This document shows positions 1 to 7,152 of a stretch of DNA of 64,000 nucleotides, piece by piece. Within the stretch, counting starts at the first letter, position 1. The number at the start of each line of letters is the position of its first letter. The stretch spans positions 1,364,001 through 1,428,000 of the forward strand of contig OY970165.1 of the NCBI GenBank assembly GCA_963706605.1, given 5' to 3'. The notes under the pieces were generated by a model that had not been told where the DNA came from, did no database searches, and was given only the letters and a program-made list of their open reading frames with translations. This stretch comes from VRUE01 sp963706605. Lineage in GTDB: Bacteria; Actinomycetota; Thermoleophilia; Solirubrobacterales; 70-9. The translations under genes were made by a program, and so were the position numbers.

Positions 1-1
1 G

Positions 2-121
2 ACGGTCGAACGGCCCGCCAAGCCGCCACGCAAGCTGGTTCTCTCCGCCGGCGCCGCCTACGAGTTCGGCATGCGCGAGACCGACCACGGCATCCCGATT
101 CAGCCCTACCCGGACGGCTGA
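2..121 (+). CDS. C-terminal end of an unidentified protein (partial)
   Basis: The window opens inside a reading frame that runs to a TGA at 119-121 and gives 39 residues ending in IPIQPYPDG. The frame is open from base 2 and uses codons like its neighbours, so it is probably the 3' end of a real gene that starts before the window. The fragment is too short to assign a family. It converges with the SpoIID-like gene with only 8 bases between the two stops. Confidence 0.5.
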   Translation, partial: TVERPAKPPRKLVLSAGAAYEFGMRETDHGIPIQPYPDG

Positions 122-129
122 GGAACGAT

Positions 130-1305
130 CTACCCCGTAACGCCGCCAGCAGGGCCAGGGGGTTTGCCTTTGCCGCCTCCACCGGTCCCGCCCACCTCTT
201 TGCCGTTGACCAGCTTGTGGAAGGTCATCCAGCGGTCGTAGGCGCCAAGGGCGGAGGCGAGCTGGTCGCCGCGGATTTTGGTCACGCCCCCGGTTCCGAT
301 CAGCTTCGCCCAAACGATCCGAGGGGAGCTGCCGCGCTGGGTGACGACGATCTGTTTCAGGCTCCCGTCGAGGTAGCTTCCGAGCTTCGAGCTGATCTCG
401 GGGCCGCTGAATTCGAGCTTCCAGCTGTGCAGGGGACAGGCGCCGTCATAGGGGTCGGGCACACCGACCAGGTAGGGGATGGGCGGGCCGAAGAAGACGT
501 TCTGGACGCTCTCGGTGTGGCCGCCGGAGCAGGCCGAGAAGTACGTTTCGGCGATCTTGCCGCCGTACATCACCACCTGGCCCCTGGTCGCGTCCGCCGC
601 CTCGTCGGTCGCCGCCGTCTCGCTGGCGAGCCCCTCGTAGACCTGGCTGCTGACGGTGTCGTAGAGGTCGAAGCCATTGCCGTCCACCTGCACGCTGAGG
701 GCGTAGGAGCGCGCCGCCACCGCCTGGGCGCGTAGCGCCGCCTGCGGCCAGGACGCCGGCGACTCGTTGGGAATCACGCCCTTCACGTACTGGTCGACCG
801 GGAGTGCGTCGACGACGTTGAGAGAGCCGGCATTGCCGCTGGTAGGCACCGCCTCCAGCGCGCCGCGGTACGTCCCGATCCCGGCGATCGCGATTTGGCC
901 GGCGCCGGCGGCGCGCAGCTTGCTTCCGCAGTCGGCGAGCGGCCTACCACCGGCGCTGCGCAGCTTGACGCTCGATTCGGCCCGGTGGGCCTCGTAGCTG
1001 CGGCCGCTGTCGAGCTGCTTGCCGCAGGCGCTGGTCGCGCCGCTGAAGCCAACGTCGCCGCCTGAGATCCCCACTAGGACCCGGACGATGCGTGGCCCGG
1101 AGAGGCTCCCAATCGTGGTCCCGGAGTAGTAGTGAGCGAGGATGAAGCGGTAACCCTTGCCGTGCGTGGCATAGCCGTAGGCGCCGTACTGGCTCATCCC
1201 CACGCCGTGGCCGAAGCCGTGACCGTCGACGATCCAGCGCACGCTGGCCTGGGCGCTGGGCGCCAGGAGGAGGAAGAAGAAGAGAGCGGCGAGGCGGAAT
1301 CGCAT
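130..1305 (-). CDS. SpoIID/LytB domain protein, secreted
   Basis: The 391-residue product begins with a clear signal peptide (MRFRLAALFFFLLLAPSAQA) and carries the SpoIID/LytB signature VIPNESPASWPQAALRAQAV followed by ARSYAL at about residues 175-200. SpoIID proteins are cell-wall enzymes that cleave denuded peptidoglycan glycans; members in non-sporulating actinobacteria are assumed to act in wall remodelling. The HGFGHGVGMSQYGAYGYA motif, which lies near the C-terminus in Bacillus SpoIID, is here just after the signal peptide (residues 29-46). The C-terminus ends in a Gly/Pro-rich tail. It starts at ATG 1303-1305, divergent from the aldehyde dehydrogenase. Family certain, substrate inferred. 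Confidence 0.88.
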   Translation of the reverse strand: MRFRLAALFFFLLLAPSAQASVRWIVDGHGFGHGVGMSQYGAYGYATHGKGYRFILAHYYSGTTIGSLSGPRIVRVLVGISGGDVGFSGATSACGKQLDSGRSYEAHRAESSVKLRSAGGRPLADCGSKLRAAGAGQIAIAGIGTYRGALEAVPTSGNAGSLNVVDALPVDQYVKGVIPNESPASWPQAALRAQAVAARSYALSVQVDGNGFDLYDTVSSQVYEGLASETAATDEAADATRGQVVMYGGKIAETYFSACSGGHTESVQNVFFGPPIPYLVGVPDPYDGACPLHSWKLEFSGPEISSKLGSYLDGSLKQIVVTQRGSSPRIVWAKLIGTGGVTKIRGDQLASALGAYDRWMTFHKLVNGKEVGGTGGGGKGKPPGPAGGVTG

Positions 1306-1358
1306 TTCTGGGTGAACAGATTCGGGAAAGAGGAGTCTCGGCCTGCTCTACCCTTGTC

Positions 1359-2807
1359 GTGATGGCGACGCAGGTCCTGCAAGCGGTCGACCACAAGCTC
1401 CTCGTCGCCGGCGAGTGGGCCGAGACCGGCGCGTGGGACGAGGTTCTCAGCCCCTACGACGGCACCGTCGTCGGCCGGGTCGCGCGCGGCGACGCGGCGC
1501 TGGTCGACCGGGCGACGATCGCCGCGCGAGCCGCTTTCGAGTCCGCCGACTTCCTCCAGCACGAGCGCGCCGCGGTCCTCGATCGCGCCGCCGAGCTGGT
1601 CGGCGAGCGGCTCGACGACCTGGCGCTGACGATCGCCGCCGAGGCGGGCAAGCCGTTGAAGACCGCCCAGGCCGAGGCCGGTCGCTGCGTCGACACCCTC
1701 ACCTTCTCCGCGGTCGAGGCGCGCAAGTTGACCGGTGGCACCGTGCCGATGGACGCCTCCCCGGCGGGCGCCGGCAAGCTTGGCGTGATGATGCGCGTCC
1801 CCTACGGCGTGGTCGGCGCGATCAGCCCCTTCAACTTCCCGCTCAACCTTGTCGCGCACAAGCTCGGTCCGGCGATCGCCGCCGGCAACGCGGTCGTCCT
1901 CAAGCCGGCGGGCCAGACGCCGATCTCGGCGCTGAAGCTGGCCGCGATCCTGGTCGAGGCGGGCCTGCCGCAGGGTTGGCTCAGCGTCGTTCCGGGCCCC
2001 GGCTCGGAGGTCGGCAACGCGATCGTCGAGCACGACCTGATCGGCGCCCTCAGCTTCACCGGCTCGGCTGGGGTCGGTTGGGGCATCCGCAGTCACGTTC
2101 CCCACAAGAAGGTCAACCTGGAGCTGGGCTCGAACGCGCCGCTGATCGTCCACGCCGACGGCGACTGGGAGATAGCGGCGGACAAAGCGAAGCTGCATGC
2201 CTTCTCCCACGCGGGACAGAGCTGCATTTCGATCCAGCGCGTGCTCGTCCACGAGGAGATCGCCGACGCCTTCACCGAGCGTCTGGTCGCCAACGCCGAG
2301 GCGCTGCTGGTCGGCGACCCGCTCGATCCGGAGACCGACGTCGGGCCGCTGATCTCCCCCAACGACCGCGACCGGGTCAAGGCTTGGGTCGACGAGGCGG
2401 TCGCCGGCGGGGCCGAGCTTTTGACGGGCGGCGAGCTGGTCGACGAGGGTCGTTGCCTGGCTCCAACCCTGCTCGGCGCGCCGCCGCGCGAGGCGAAGGT
2501 CTGGTGCGAGGAGGTCTTCGGCCCGGTCGCGACGATCGACCGCTATTCGGATTTCGGCGAGGCATTGCGGATGGCCAACGACTCCAAGTTCGGCCTCCAG
2601 GCAGGCGTCTTCACCCGCGACGTCGGCCGTGGCCTGGAGGCCGCGGCTACGCTCGAGTTCGGCGGCGTCCTGATCAACGAGGTCCCCACCTTCCGCGCCG
2701 ATCAGATGCCCTACGGCGGCGTCAAGGACTCCGGCAACACCCGCGAGGGCCCGGCCTTCGCGGTGCTCGAGCTGACCGAGGAGCGCTTCGTAACCCTCCA
2801 AGGCTGA
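1359..2807 (+). CDS. NAD(P)-dependent aldehyde dehydrogenase family protein
   Basis: The 482-residue protein has the full ALDH fold: the Asn of the SPFNFPLNL motif near residue 153, cofactor motif FTGSAGVGW, the general-base region LELGSNAPL, the catalytic Cys in GQSCISIQRV and the late EEVFGPV motif. It oxidises an aldehyde to an acid. The closest relatives by motif are the broad lactaldehyde/benzaldehyde/phosphonoacetaldehyde-type enzymes, so the substrate cannot be fixed. GTG at 1359 and ATG at 1362 are both possible starts. It sits about 2.7 kb from the benzoylformate-decarboxylase-like gene and could take its aldehyde product; that link is inference. Confidence 0.9.
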   Translation: MMATQVLQAVDHKLLVAGEWAETGAWDEVLSPYDGTVVGRVARGDAALVDRATIAARAAFESADFLQHERAAVLDRAAELVGERLDDLALTIAAEAGKPLKTAQAEAGRCVDTLTFSAVEARKLTGGTVPMDASPAGAGKLGVMMRVPYGVVGAISPFNFPLNLVAHKLGPAIAAGNAVVLKPAGQTPISALKLAAILVEAGLPQGWLSVVPGPGSEVGNAIVEHDLIGALSFTGSAGVGWGIRSHVPHKKVNLELGSNAPLIVHADGDWEIAADKAKLHAFSHAGQSCISIQRVLVHEEIADAFTERLVANAEALLVGDPLDPETDVGPLISPNDRDRVKAWVDEAVAGGAELLTGGELVDEGRCLAPTLLGAPPREAKVWCEEVFGPVATIDRYSDFGEALRMANDSKFGLQAGVFTRDVGRGLEAAATLEFGGVLINEVPTFRADQMPYGGVKDSGNTREGPAFAVLELTEERFVTLQG

Positions 2808-2812
2808 TGAGC

Positions 2813-2855
2813 GCGTTCGCAGTTTTACGTGTTATGGGCGGATAACTGCGAACGC
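2813..2855. repeat. Intergenic palindrome (GTTA...CCCATA family), possible bidirectional terminator
   Basis: Twelve-base perfect arms at 2813-2824 and 2844-2855 enclose a 19-base loop between the convergent aldehyde dehydrogenase and fumarase genes. Read on the minus strand the loop side is GTTATCCGCCCATAAC, matching the cores of the palindromes at 4755 and 31814. There is no T-run, so a plain intrinsic terminator is uncertain. Confidence 0.6.
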
Positions 2856-2900
2856 GGCTTGGGGGCTGAATGCAGCCCTCGGGGGACTCTCCCTGGCGGC

Positions 2901-4214
2901 CTACTCGTGGGGCCGGGCCATGCGGCGGTGGTCGAGCGCCTCCTCGAGCACCGCGGGCTCGACGCCCTGCTCGAGGGCGATCTCGCGCAGTGAGCGGCCC
3001 GACTCCGCCGCCGCCTTGACGATGTCGGCGACGCGGTCGTAGCCGATGTGGGGGTTGAGGGCGGTGGCGGTGGCGAGGGTCGCCTCAGCGTGACGCTCGG
3101 TCATCTCCTCGTTGGCCTCGACGCCGGCGACGCATTTCTCGTTCAGCAGGCGTGAAGCCGAGGCGAGCAGCTTGATCGAGTCGAGCAGGTTGCGGGCGAT
3201 CAGCGGCACCCGCACGTTGAGCTCGAACTGTCCCTGGCTGCCGGCGACGGTGATCGCGGTGTCGTTGCCGATCACCTGGGCGGCGACCTGGATCACCACC
3301 TCCGGAATTACCGGGTTGACCTTGCCGGGCATGATCGAGGAGCCCTTCTGCAGCTCCGGCAGACGCAGCTCGGCCAGTCCGGCGCGCGGGCCGGAGCCCA
3401 TCAGCGCCAGATCGTTGGCGATCTTGTTGAGCGAGACGGCGTAGACCTTGAGCGCGCCTGAGAGCTCGACCAGGGCGTCGCGGTTGCCCTGCGCCTCGAA
3501 GGGGTCGAGCGGCTCGGAGATCTCCAAGCCGGTCTCGGCGGCCAGCTTCTCCCGTACCTTGGCGGCGAACTCTGGGTGCGTGTTGAGCCCGGTCCCGGTG
3601 GCGGTGCCGCCGAGCGGGATCTGACCCACCCGCCGCAGCGTCGCCTCGACTCGCTGCACGCCCAGTCGCACCTGCGCGGCGTAGCCGCCGAACTCCTGGC
3701 CGAGCGTCACTGGCACCGCGTCCATCAGGTGGGTGCGGCCGGCCTTGACCACGTCGGCGAACTGCTCCTTCTTCGCCTCCAGCGCCGCCTCGAGTCCGCC
3801 CATCGCTGGCAGCAGGTCGTGCGTCACCTCTCCCAACACCGCCAGGTGGACCGCGGAGGGAAAGACGTCGTTGGAGGACTGCCCCATGTTGACGTGGTCG
3901 TTGGGGTGGGTCCCATCGCCGGCCAGGTTGGCGATCACCTCGTTGGCGTTCATGTTCGAGGAGGTGCCCGAACCGGTCTGGAAGACGTCGACCGGGAACT
4001 GGTCGTCGTGCTCGCCCGCGCCGACCGCCTCGCCGGCCTCGGCGATGCCCGCCGCGAGATCGGCGTCGAGAAGCCCCAGCTCTCCGTTCACCTCGGCGGC
4101 AGCCGCCTTCAGCCTGCCCAGCCAGCGGACCACCGGTACGGGCACCGGCTCGCCTGAGACGGGAAAGTTGTCGACGGCCTTGGTGGTCTCGCCACCCCAG
4201 AGCTGCTCAGTCAA
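2901..4214 (-). CDS. fumC: fumarate hydratase class II
   Basis: Interconverts fumarate and L-malate in the TCA cycle as a cytosolic homotetramer. The 437-residue protein has the superfamily signature GSSIMPGKVNPVIPE, the substrate-site segments GSGTSSNMNANEV and THPNDHVNMGQSSND, and LMDAVPVTLGQEFGGYA. It is slightly short because the usual N-terminal dozen residues before the LWG(A/G)xT segment are missing. The chosen start is TTG (4212-4214), preceded by GGAGG seven bases upstream; a nearby ATG is out of frame. The aspartase/fumarase superfamily includes argininosuccinate lyase, but the N-terminal LWGGETTKAVDNFPVSG strongly favours fumarase. Confidence 0.95.
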   Translation of the reverse strand: MTEQLWGGETTKAVDNFPVSGEPVPVPVVRWLGRLKAAAAEVNGELGLLDADLAAGIAEAGEAVGAGEHDDQFPVDVFQTGSGTSSNMNANEVIANLAGDGTHPNDHVNMGQSSNDVFPSAVHLAVLGEVTHDLLPAMGGLEAALEAKKEQFADVVKAGRTHLMDAVPVTLGQEFGGYAAQVRLGVQRVEATLRRVGQIPLGGTATGTGLNTHPEFAAKVREKLAAETGLEISEPLDPFEAQGNRDALVELSGALKVYAVSLNKIANDLALMGSGPRAGLAELRLPELQKGSSIMPGKVNPVIPEVVIQVAAQVIGNDTAITVAGSQGQFELNVRVPLIARNLLDSIKLLASASRLLNEKCVAGVEANEEMTERHAEATLATATALNPHIGYDRVADIVKAAAESGRSLREIALEQGVEPAVLEEALDHRRMARPHE

Positions 4215-4265
4215 GTCGGATCCTCCATCGAAGTCGTGGGTGGCTTGAGGATATTCGGCCGCAAG

Positions 4266-4742
4266 TCAGCCGCGGGTGTGGCCGGCGTCGAAGCCTTCAC
4301 GGTAGGCGCGCCGGAAGGCGGGTGGAAGAGGGCGGTTGTCGGGGCTGTAGCGGGCGGCGGCGGTGAGGCGGCGGATCAGCTCGGCGTGGATCCCTTCGGT
4401 GTGCTCGGCACCCAGCTGTGCCGCGCCGAGCAGGTAGCCGAGCTGCAGGTTCGCGGCGGCGCCGGGGTTGGCGCGCGCCTCGGCGTTGAGCCTGGTCGCC
4501 GCGGTCACCATCGCGCCACCGACGGTGGCGAGGTCGCCGCCGGTCTGGTTCTGCGCCAGGCACTCGTTGATCGGCACCTCGCCGCTCAGCCTCACCTTGC
4601 CCGGCGCGTCGCCGAGGGCGCCGAGGTAGGCGCCGGCTCCGTCGAGGCAGGCGACCGGGGTCGAATCGTCCGGCGCGCCGCAGCCGGCGGCGAGCAGGGT
4701 CAGCGGCACGAGCAGGGCGATCAGGCGTCGGCGGCGCACCAA
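4266..4742 (-). CDS. putative lipoprotein of unknown function
   Basis: The 158-residue product starts with basic residues, a hydrophobic stretch and the lipobox LLAAGC, with the acylated Cys near residue 21. The mature part is Ala-rich and probably helical, without a motif I recognise. It lies upstream of fumC in the same orientation with about 50 bases between them, and a long palindrome (4755-4804) precedes it. Export as a lipoprotein is well supported; function is unknown. Confidence 0.75.
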   Translation of the reverse strand: MVRRRRLIALLVPLTLLAAGCGAPDDSTPVACLDGAGAYLGALGDAPGKVRLSGEVPINECLAQNQTGGDLATVGGAMVTAATRLNAEARANPGAAANLQLGYLLGAAQLGAEHTEGIHAELIRRLTAAARYSPDNRPLPPAFRRAYREGFDAGHTRG

Positions 4743-4754
4743 CCGGATCCTATG

Positions 4755-4804
4755 GACGTGCCGGGAGTTAGGCCCCCATAAGGACCTTTAACTCCCGGCA
4801 CGTC
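4755..4804. repeat. Intergenic palindrome, 16-bp perfect arms
   Basis: Arms at 4755-4770 and 4789-4804 are perfect reverse complements around an 18-base loop, GGCCCCCATAAGGACCTT. The arm GACGTGCCGGGAGTTA shares GACGTGCCGG and GTTA with the palindrome at 31814. It lies between two minus-strand exported-protein genes and may end or process the transcript of the lipoprotein's upstream neighbourhood. Confidence 0.75.
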
Positions 4805-4809
4805 GGGGG

Positions 4810-5487
4810 TCAGTCTCCGGTGGAGATGCCGCCCGTGGGGGCGGTCGAGTAGCCCCCCACCGGGCCCTTTGCTGCTTTCGGCCGTGGCCGCGGGGCGACT
4901 TCTTCGCCGTTGACGGGGAAGACCTCGACCCATTCGGCAAGCTGGAACATCGGCGCCGGGGCGTGTTCCCAGGAGAGGTGGAGGTGGTTGCCGCAGCCGT
5001 GGCCGGCGTCGCCTTCGTAGCCGACCCAGCGGAACGGCGGTCTGGGGGTGTTCTGGACTGGCTCGGCCCAGTGCGCGAGGCGGGTGATGCCGCGCCAGGT
5101 GGCGTCGCATTTGCCGCTCCCGCCCAGCGGCACGACGTCGACCGCGAGGCCGTTGTAATGATCGGAATCCTTGACGTGACAGTTGTTGCAGCCGACGTGT
5201 TCGCCGTTTGGGAGCGGTCCCGAGTAGCCGTCGGTGACATAGATCGGGAAGTGGGCGGCGATCCAGCGCAGATCGGGGACGATGCGGCGGTCCACCATGT
5301 CGCCTTCTTCGTGTGGGACCGAGGCGGGGATCGGCACGATCTGTCCGCCTGCGTAGACCGTGCGCGTGGGCAGGGGTTCGGCTCTGGCAGACGTCGCTGC
5401 CCAGCAGGCGAGCAAGCCGGCGACGATTGCGAGCAGATGGAGGCGGGTGGATATGCCCCGTGGGGGACTGCCGGTCTTGCCTGGCAT
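4810..5487 (-). CDS. secreted protein with peptidase M15-like metal-site motifs
   Basis: The 225-residue product has a signal peptide (residues 1 to about 38, ending ATSARAEP). It contains KDSDHYNGLAVDVVPL and later HGCGNHLHLSWEH. The H-x(5)-D spacing followed by an HLHxxW segment resembles the zinc ligands of the M15/Hedgehog-type D,D-peptidase fold, so a cell-wall peptidase is plausible but unproven. Several Cys residues (NNCH, GHGCGNH) could form disulphides. The start chosen is ATG 5485-5487, just before the signal peptide; longer upstream reading is antisense to the next gene and is rejected. Confidence 0.7.
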   Translation of the reverse strand: MPGKTGSPPRGISTRLHLLAIVAGLLACWAATSARAEPLPTRTVYAGGQIVPIPASVPHEEGDMVDRRIVPDLRWIAAHFPIYVTDGYSGPLPNGEHVGCNNCHVKDSDHYNGLAVDVVPLGGSGKCDATWRGITRLAHWAEPVQNTPRPPFRWVGYEGDAGHGCGNHLHLSWEHAPAPMFQLAEWVEVFPVNGEEVAPRPRPKAAKGPVGGYSTAPTGGISTGD

Positions 5488-5547
5488 GCCCCGCTTATCG
5501 ACCGTCCGGGGTGCCTCGCTTGAGCGCCGCAAGTTAGGGTCCCGGCC

Positions 5548-7146
5548 ATGCCTACCGTGCGCGACGCCAGCTTCGACTTCTTCCGTACCCAGGGGATGAC
5601 GACTATATTCGGCAACCCCGGCTCGACTGAGCTGCCAATGCTCGCGGACTTCCCGGGCGACTTCCGCTACGTGCTCGGCCTGCACGAGGCGGTCGTGGTG
5701 GGGATGGCGGACGGTTACGCGCAGGCCTCTGGGCGGACCGCGATCGCCAACCTCCACACCGCGCCGGGCGTCGGCAACGCGATGGGGGCGATCTTCAACG
5801 CGCAGGCCAACCACTCGCCGTTGCTGGTCACCGCCGGCCAGCAGGCGCGCGCGCAGATGACCCTGCAGGCGAACCTGACCAATCGCGACGCGATCCGCAT
5901 GCCCCACCCGCTGGTCAAGTGGGCCTACGAGCCTCCGCGCGCGGAGGACGTGCCGCTGGCGCTCGCCCACGGCGCCCACCTCGCCTCGCTGCCGCCGCAG
6001 GGCCCCGTCTTCGTCTCGTTGCCGATGGACGACTGGGACGCCGAGGTCGACGAGGCGGATGCCCGCGAAGCGATCGGGCGCCGGGTGACGGGCCGCGCCG
6101 TCGCCGACCCCGAGGCGGTGCGGGCTCTCGCCGAGATGCTCGACGCGGCGAGCAACCCCGTCTTCGTCGCCGGCCCCGACATCGACGCCAGCGGCGGCTG
6201 GGACACCGCGGTGGCGCTGGCAGAGCGCCAGCGCCTGCCGGTCTGGTCGACGCCGGCCACCGGCGGCGGCAAGCTCGGCTTCCCCGAGGGACACCCCAAC
6301 TTCCGCGGCGTCCTGCCGCCGGCGATCGGGCCGATCGGGCAGACGCTGGAGGGGCATGACCTGATCCTCGTCGCCGGCAGTTCGGTCTTTCCCTACTACC
6401 CCTACATCCCGGGACCGCTGCTGCCCGACGGGGCGAAGTTGGTCGCGATCACCAGCGACCCCGACGAGGCGGCCCGCGCCCCGATGGGCGACGCGATCGT
6501 CGCCGACGTGAAGCTGACCCTGGAGGCGCTGTTGGAGGCGGTGCCGGAGTCCTCGCGCCAGGGCCCCGAGCCCAACCCGGGGCCGCAGGAAATCCCCGCT
6601 GAGGACCCGCTCAACTCCTCCACCGTGCACTCTGCCCTCGCCGAGGTCTTCCCCGAGGACGGCATCGTCGTGCTCGAGTCCCCGGCCAGCACCCTTGCGC
6701 TGCGTAACCAGCTGCGACTCTCGCGGCCCGGCAGCTACTACTTCAGCGCCGGTGGCGGGCTCGGCTTCGGCCTGCCGGCCTCGGTCGGCGTGCAGCTCGC
6801 CCAGCCCGACCGCCCGGTCGTCTGCGTGGTCGGCGAGGGCTCGGTCCAGTATGCGGTGACCGCCTTCTGGAGCGCCGTTGCCCACGACGTGCCCGTCACC
6901 TTCCTCGTCTTGCGCAACTCCGAGTACGCGATCCTCAAGTGGTTCGCCGAGGTCGAGTCGGTGCAGGGCGCGCCGGGGCTCGACCTGCCCCAGCTCGACG
7001 TCGCCGCGGTCGCCGCCGGCTACGGGGTCTCGACGCAGCAGGCAAACGGCCGCGACGAGGTACGCGACGCGCTCGCCAAGGCGCTTGCCTCCTCGCAGAC
7101 CGAGCTGGTCGAAGTCCCGGTCGCACCGGGCATGTCACTGTTTTAG
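5548..7146 (+). CDS. mdlC: thiamine-diphosphate enzyme, benzoylformate decarboxylase-like
   Basis: The 532-residue protein aligns over its whole length with benzoylformate decarboxylase, which converts benzoylformate to benzaldehyde and CO2. It keeps Ser26 (FGNPGSTELP), Glu47 (GLHEA) and His70 (NLHTAPG) at the same numbering as the Pseudomonas putida enzyme. Two expected positions differ: the residue matching His281 (RYHQY) is Tyr284 (PYYPY), and the ThDP/Mg motif GDGS reads GEGS at 429-432. It is followed after 6 bases by the FAD/Fe-S dehydrogenase, so the pair is almost certainly one operon. Oxalyl-CoA decarboxylase or another 2-keto acid decarboxylase is a possible alternative activity. 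Confidence 0.85.
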   Translation: MPTVRDASFDFFRTQGMTTIFGNPGSTELPMLADFPGDFRYVLGLHEAVVVGMADGYAQASGRTAIANLHTAPGVGNAMGAIFNAQANHSPLLVTAGQQARAQMTLQANLTNRDAIRMPHPLVKWAYEPPRAEDVPLALAHGAHLASLPPQGPVFVSLPMDDWDAEVDEADAREAIGRRVTGRAVADPEAVRALAEMLDAASNPVFVAGPDIDASGGWDTAVALAERQRLPVWSTPATGGGKLGFPEGHPNFRGVLPPAIGPIGQTLEGHDLILVAGSSVFPYYPYIPGPLLPDGAKLVAITSDPDEAARAPMGDAIVADVKLTLEALLEAVPESSRQGPEPNPGPQEIPAEDPLNSSTVHSALAEVFPEDGIVVLESPASTLALRNQLRLSRPGSYYFSAGGGLGFGLPASVGVQLAQPDRPVVCVVGEGSVQYAVTAFWSAVAHDVPVTFLVLRNSEYAILKWFAEVESVQGAPGLDLPQLDVAAVAAGYGVSTQQANGRDEVRDALAKALASSQTELVEVPVAPGMSLF

Positions 7147-7152
7147 AGGCAG

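Noticed and set aside
4810..6885. One long 691-codon minus-strand frame spanning the M15-like gene and the decarboxylase region
   Set aside because: Only its last 225 codons have a signal peptide and coherent motifs; the rest is antisense to the benzoylformate-decarboxylase-like gene.
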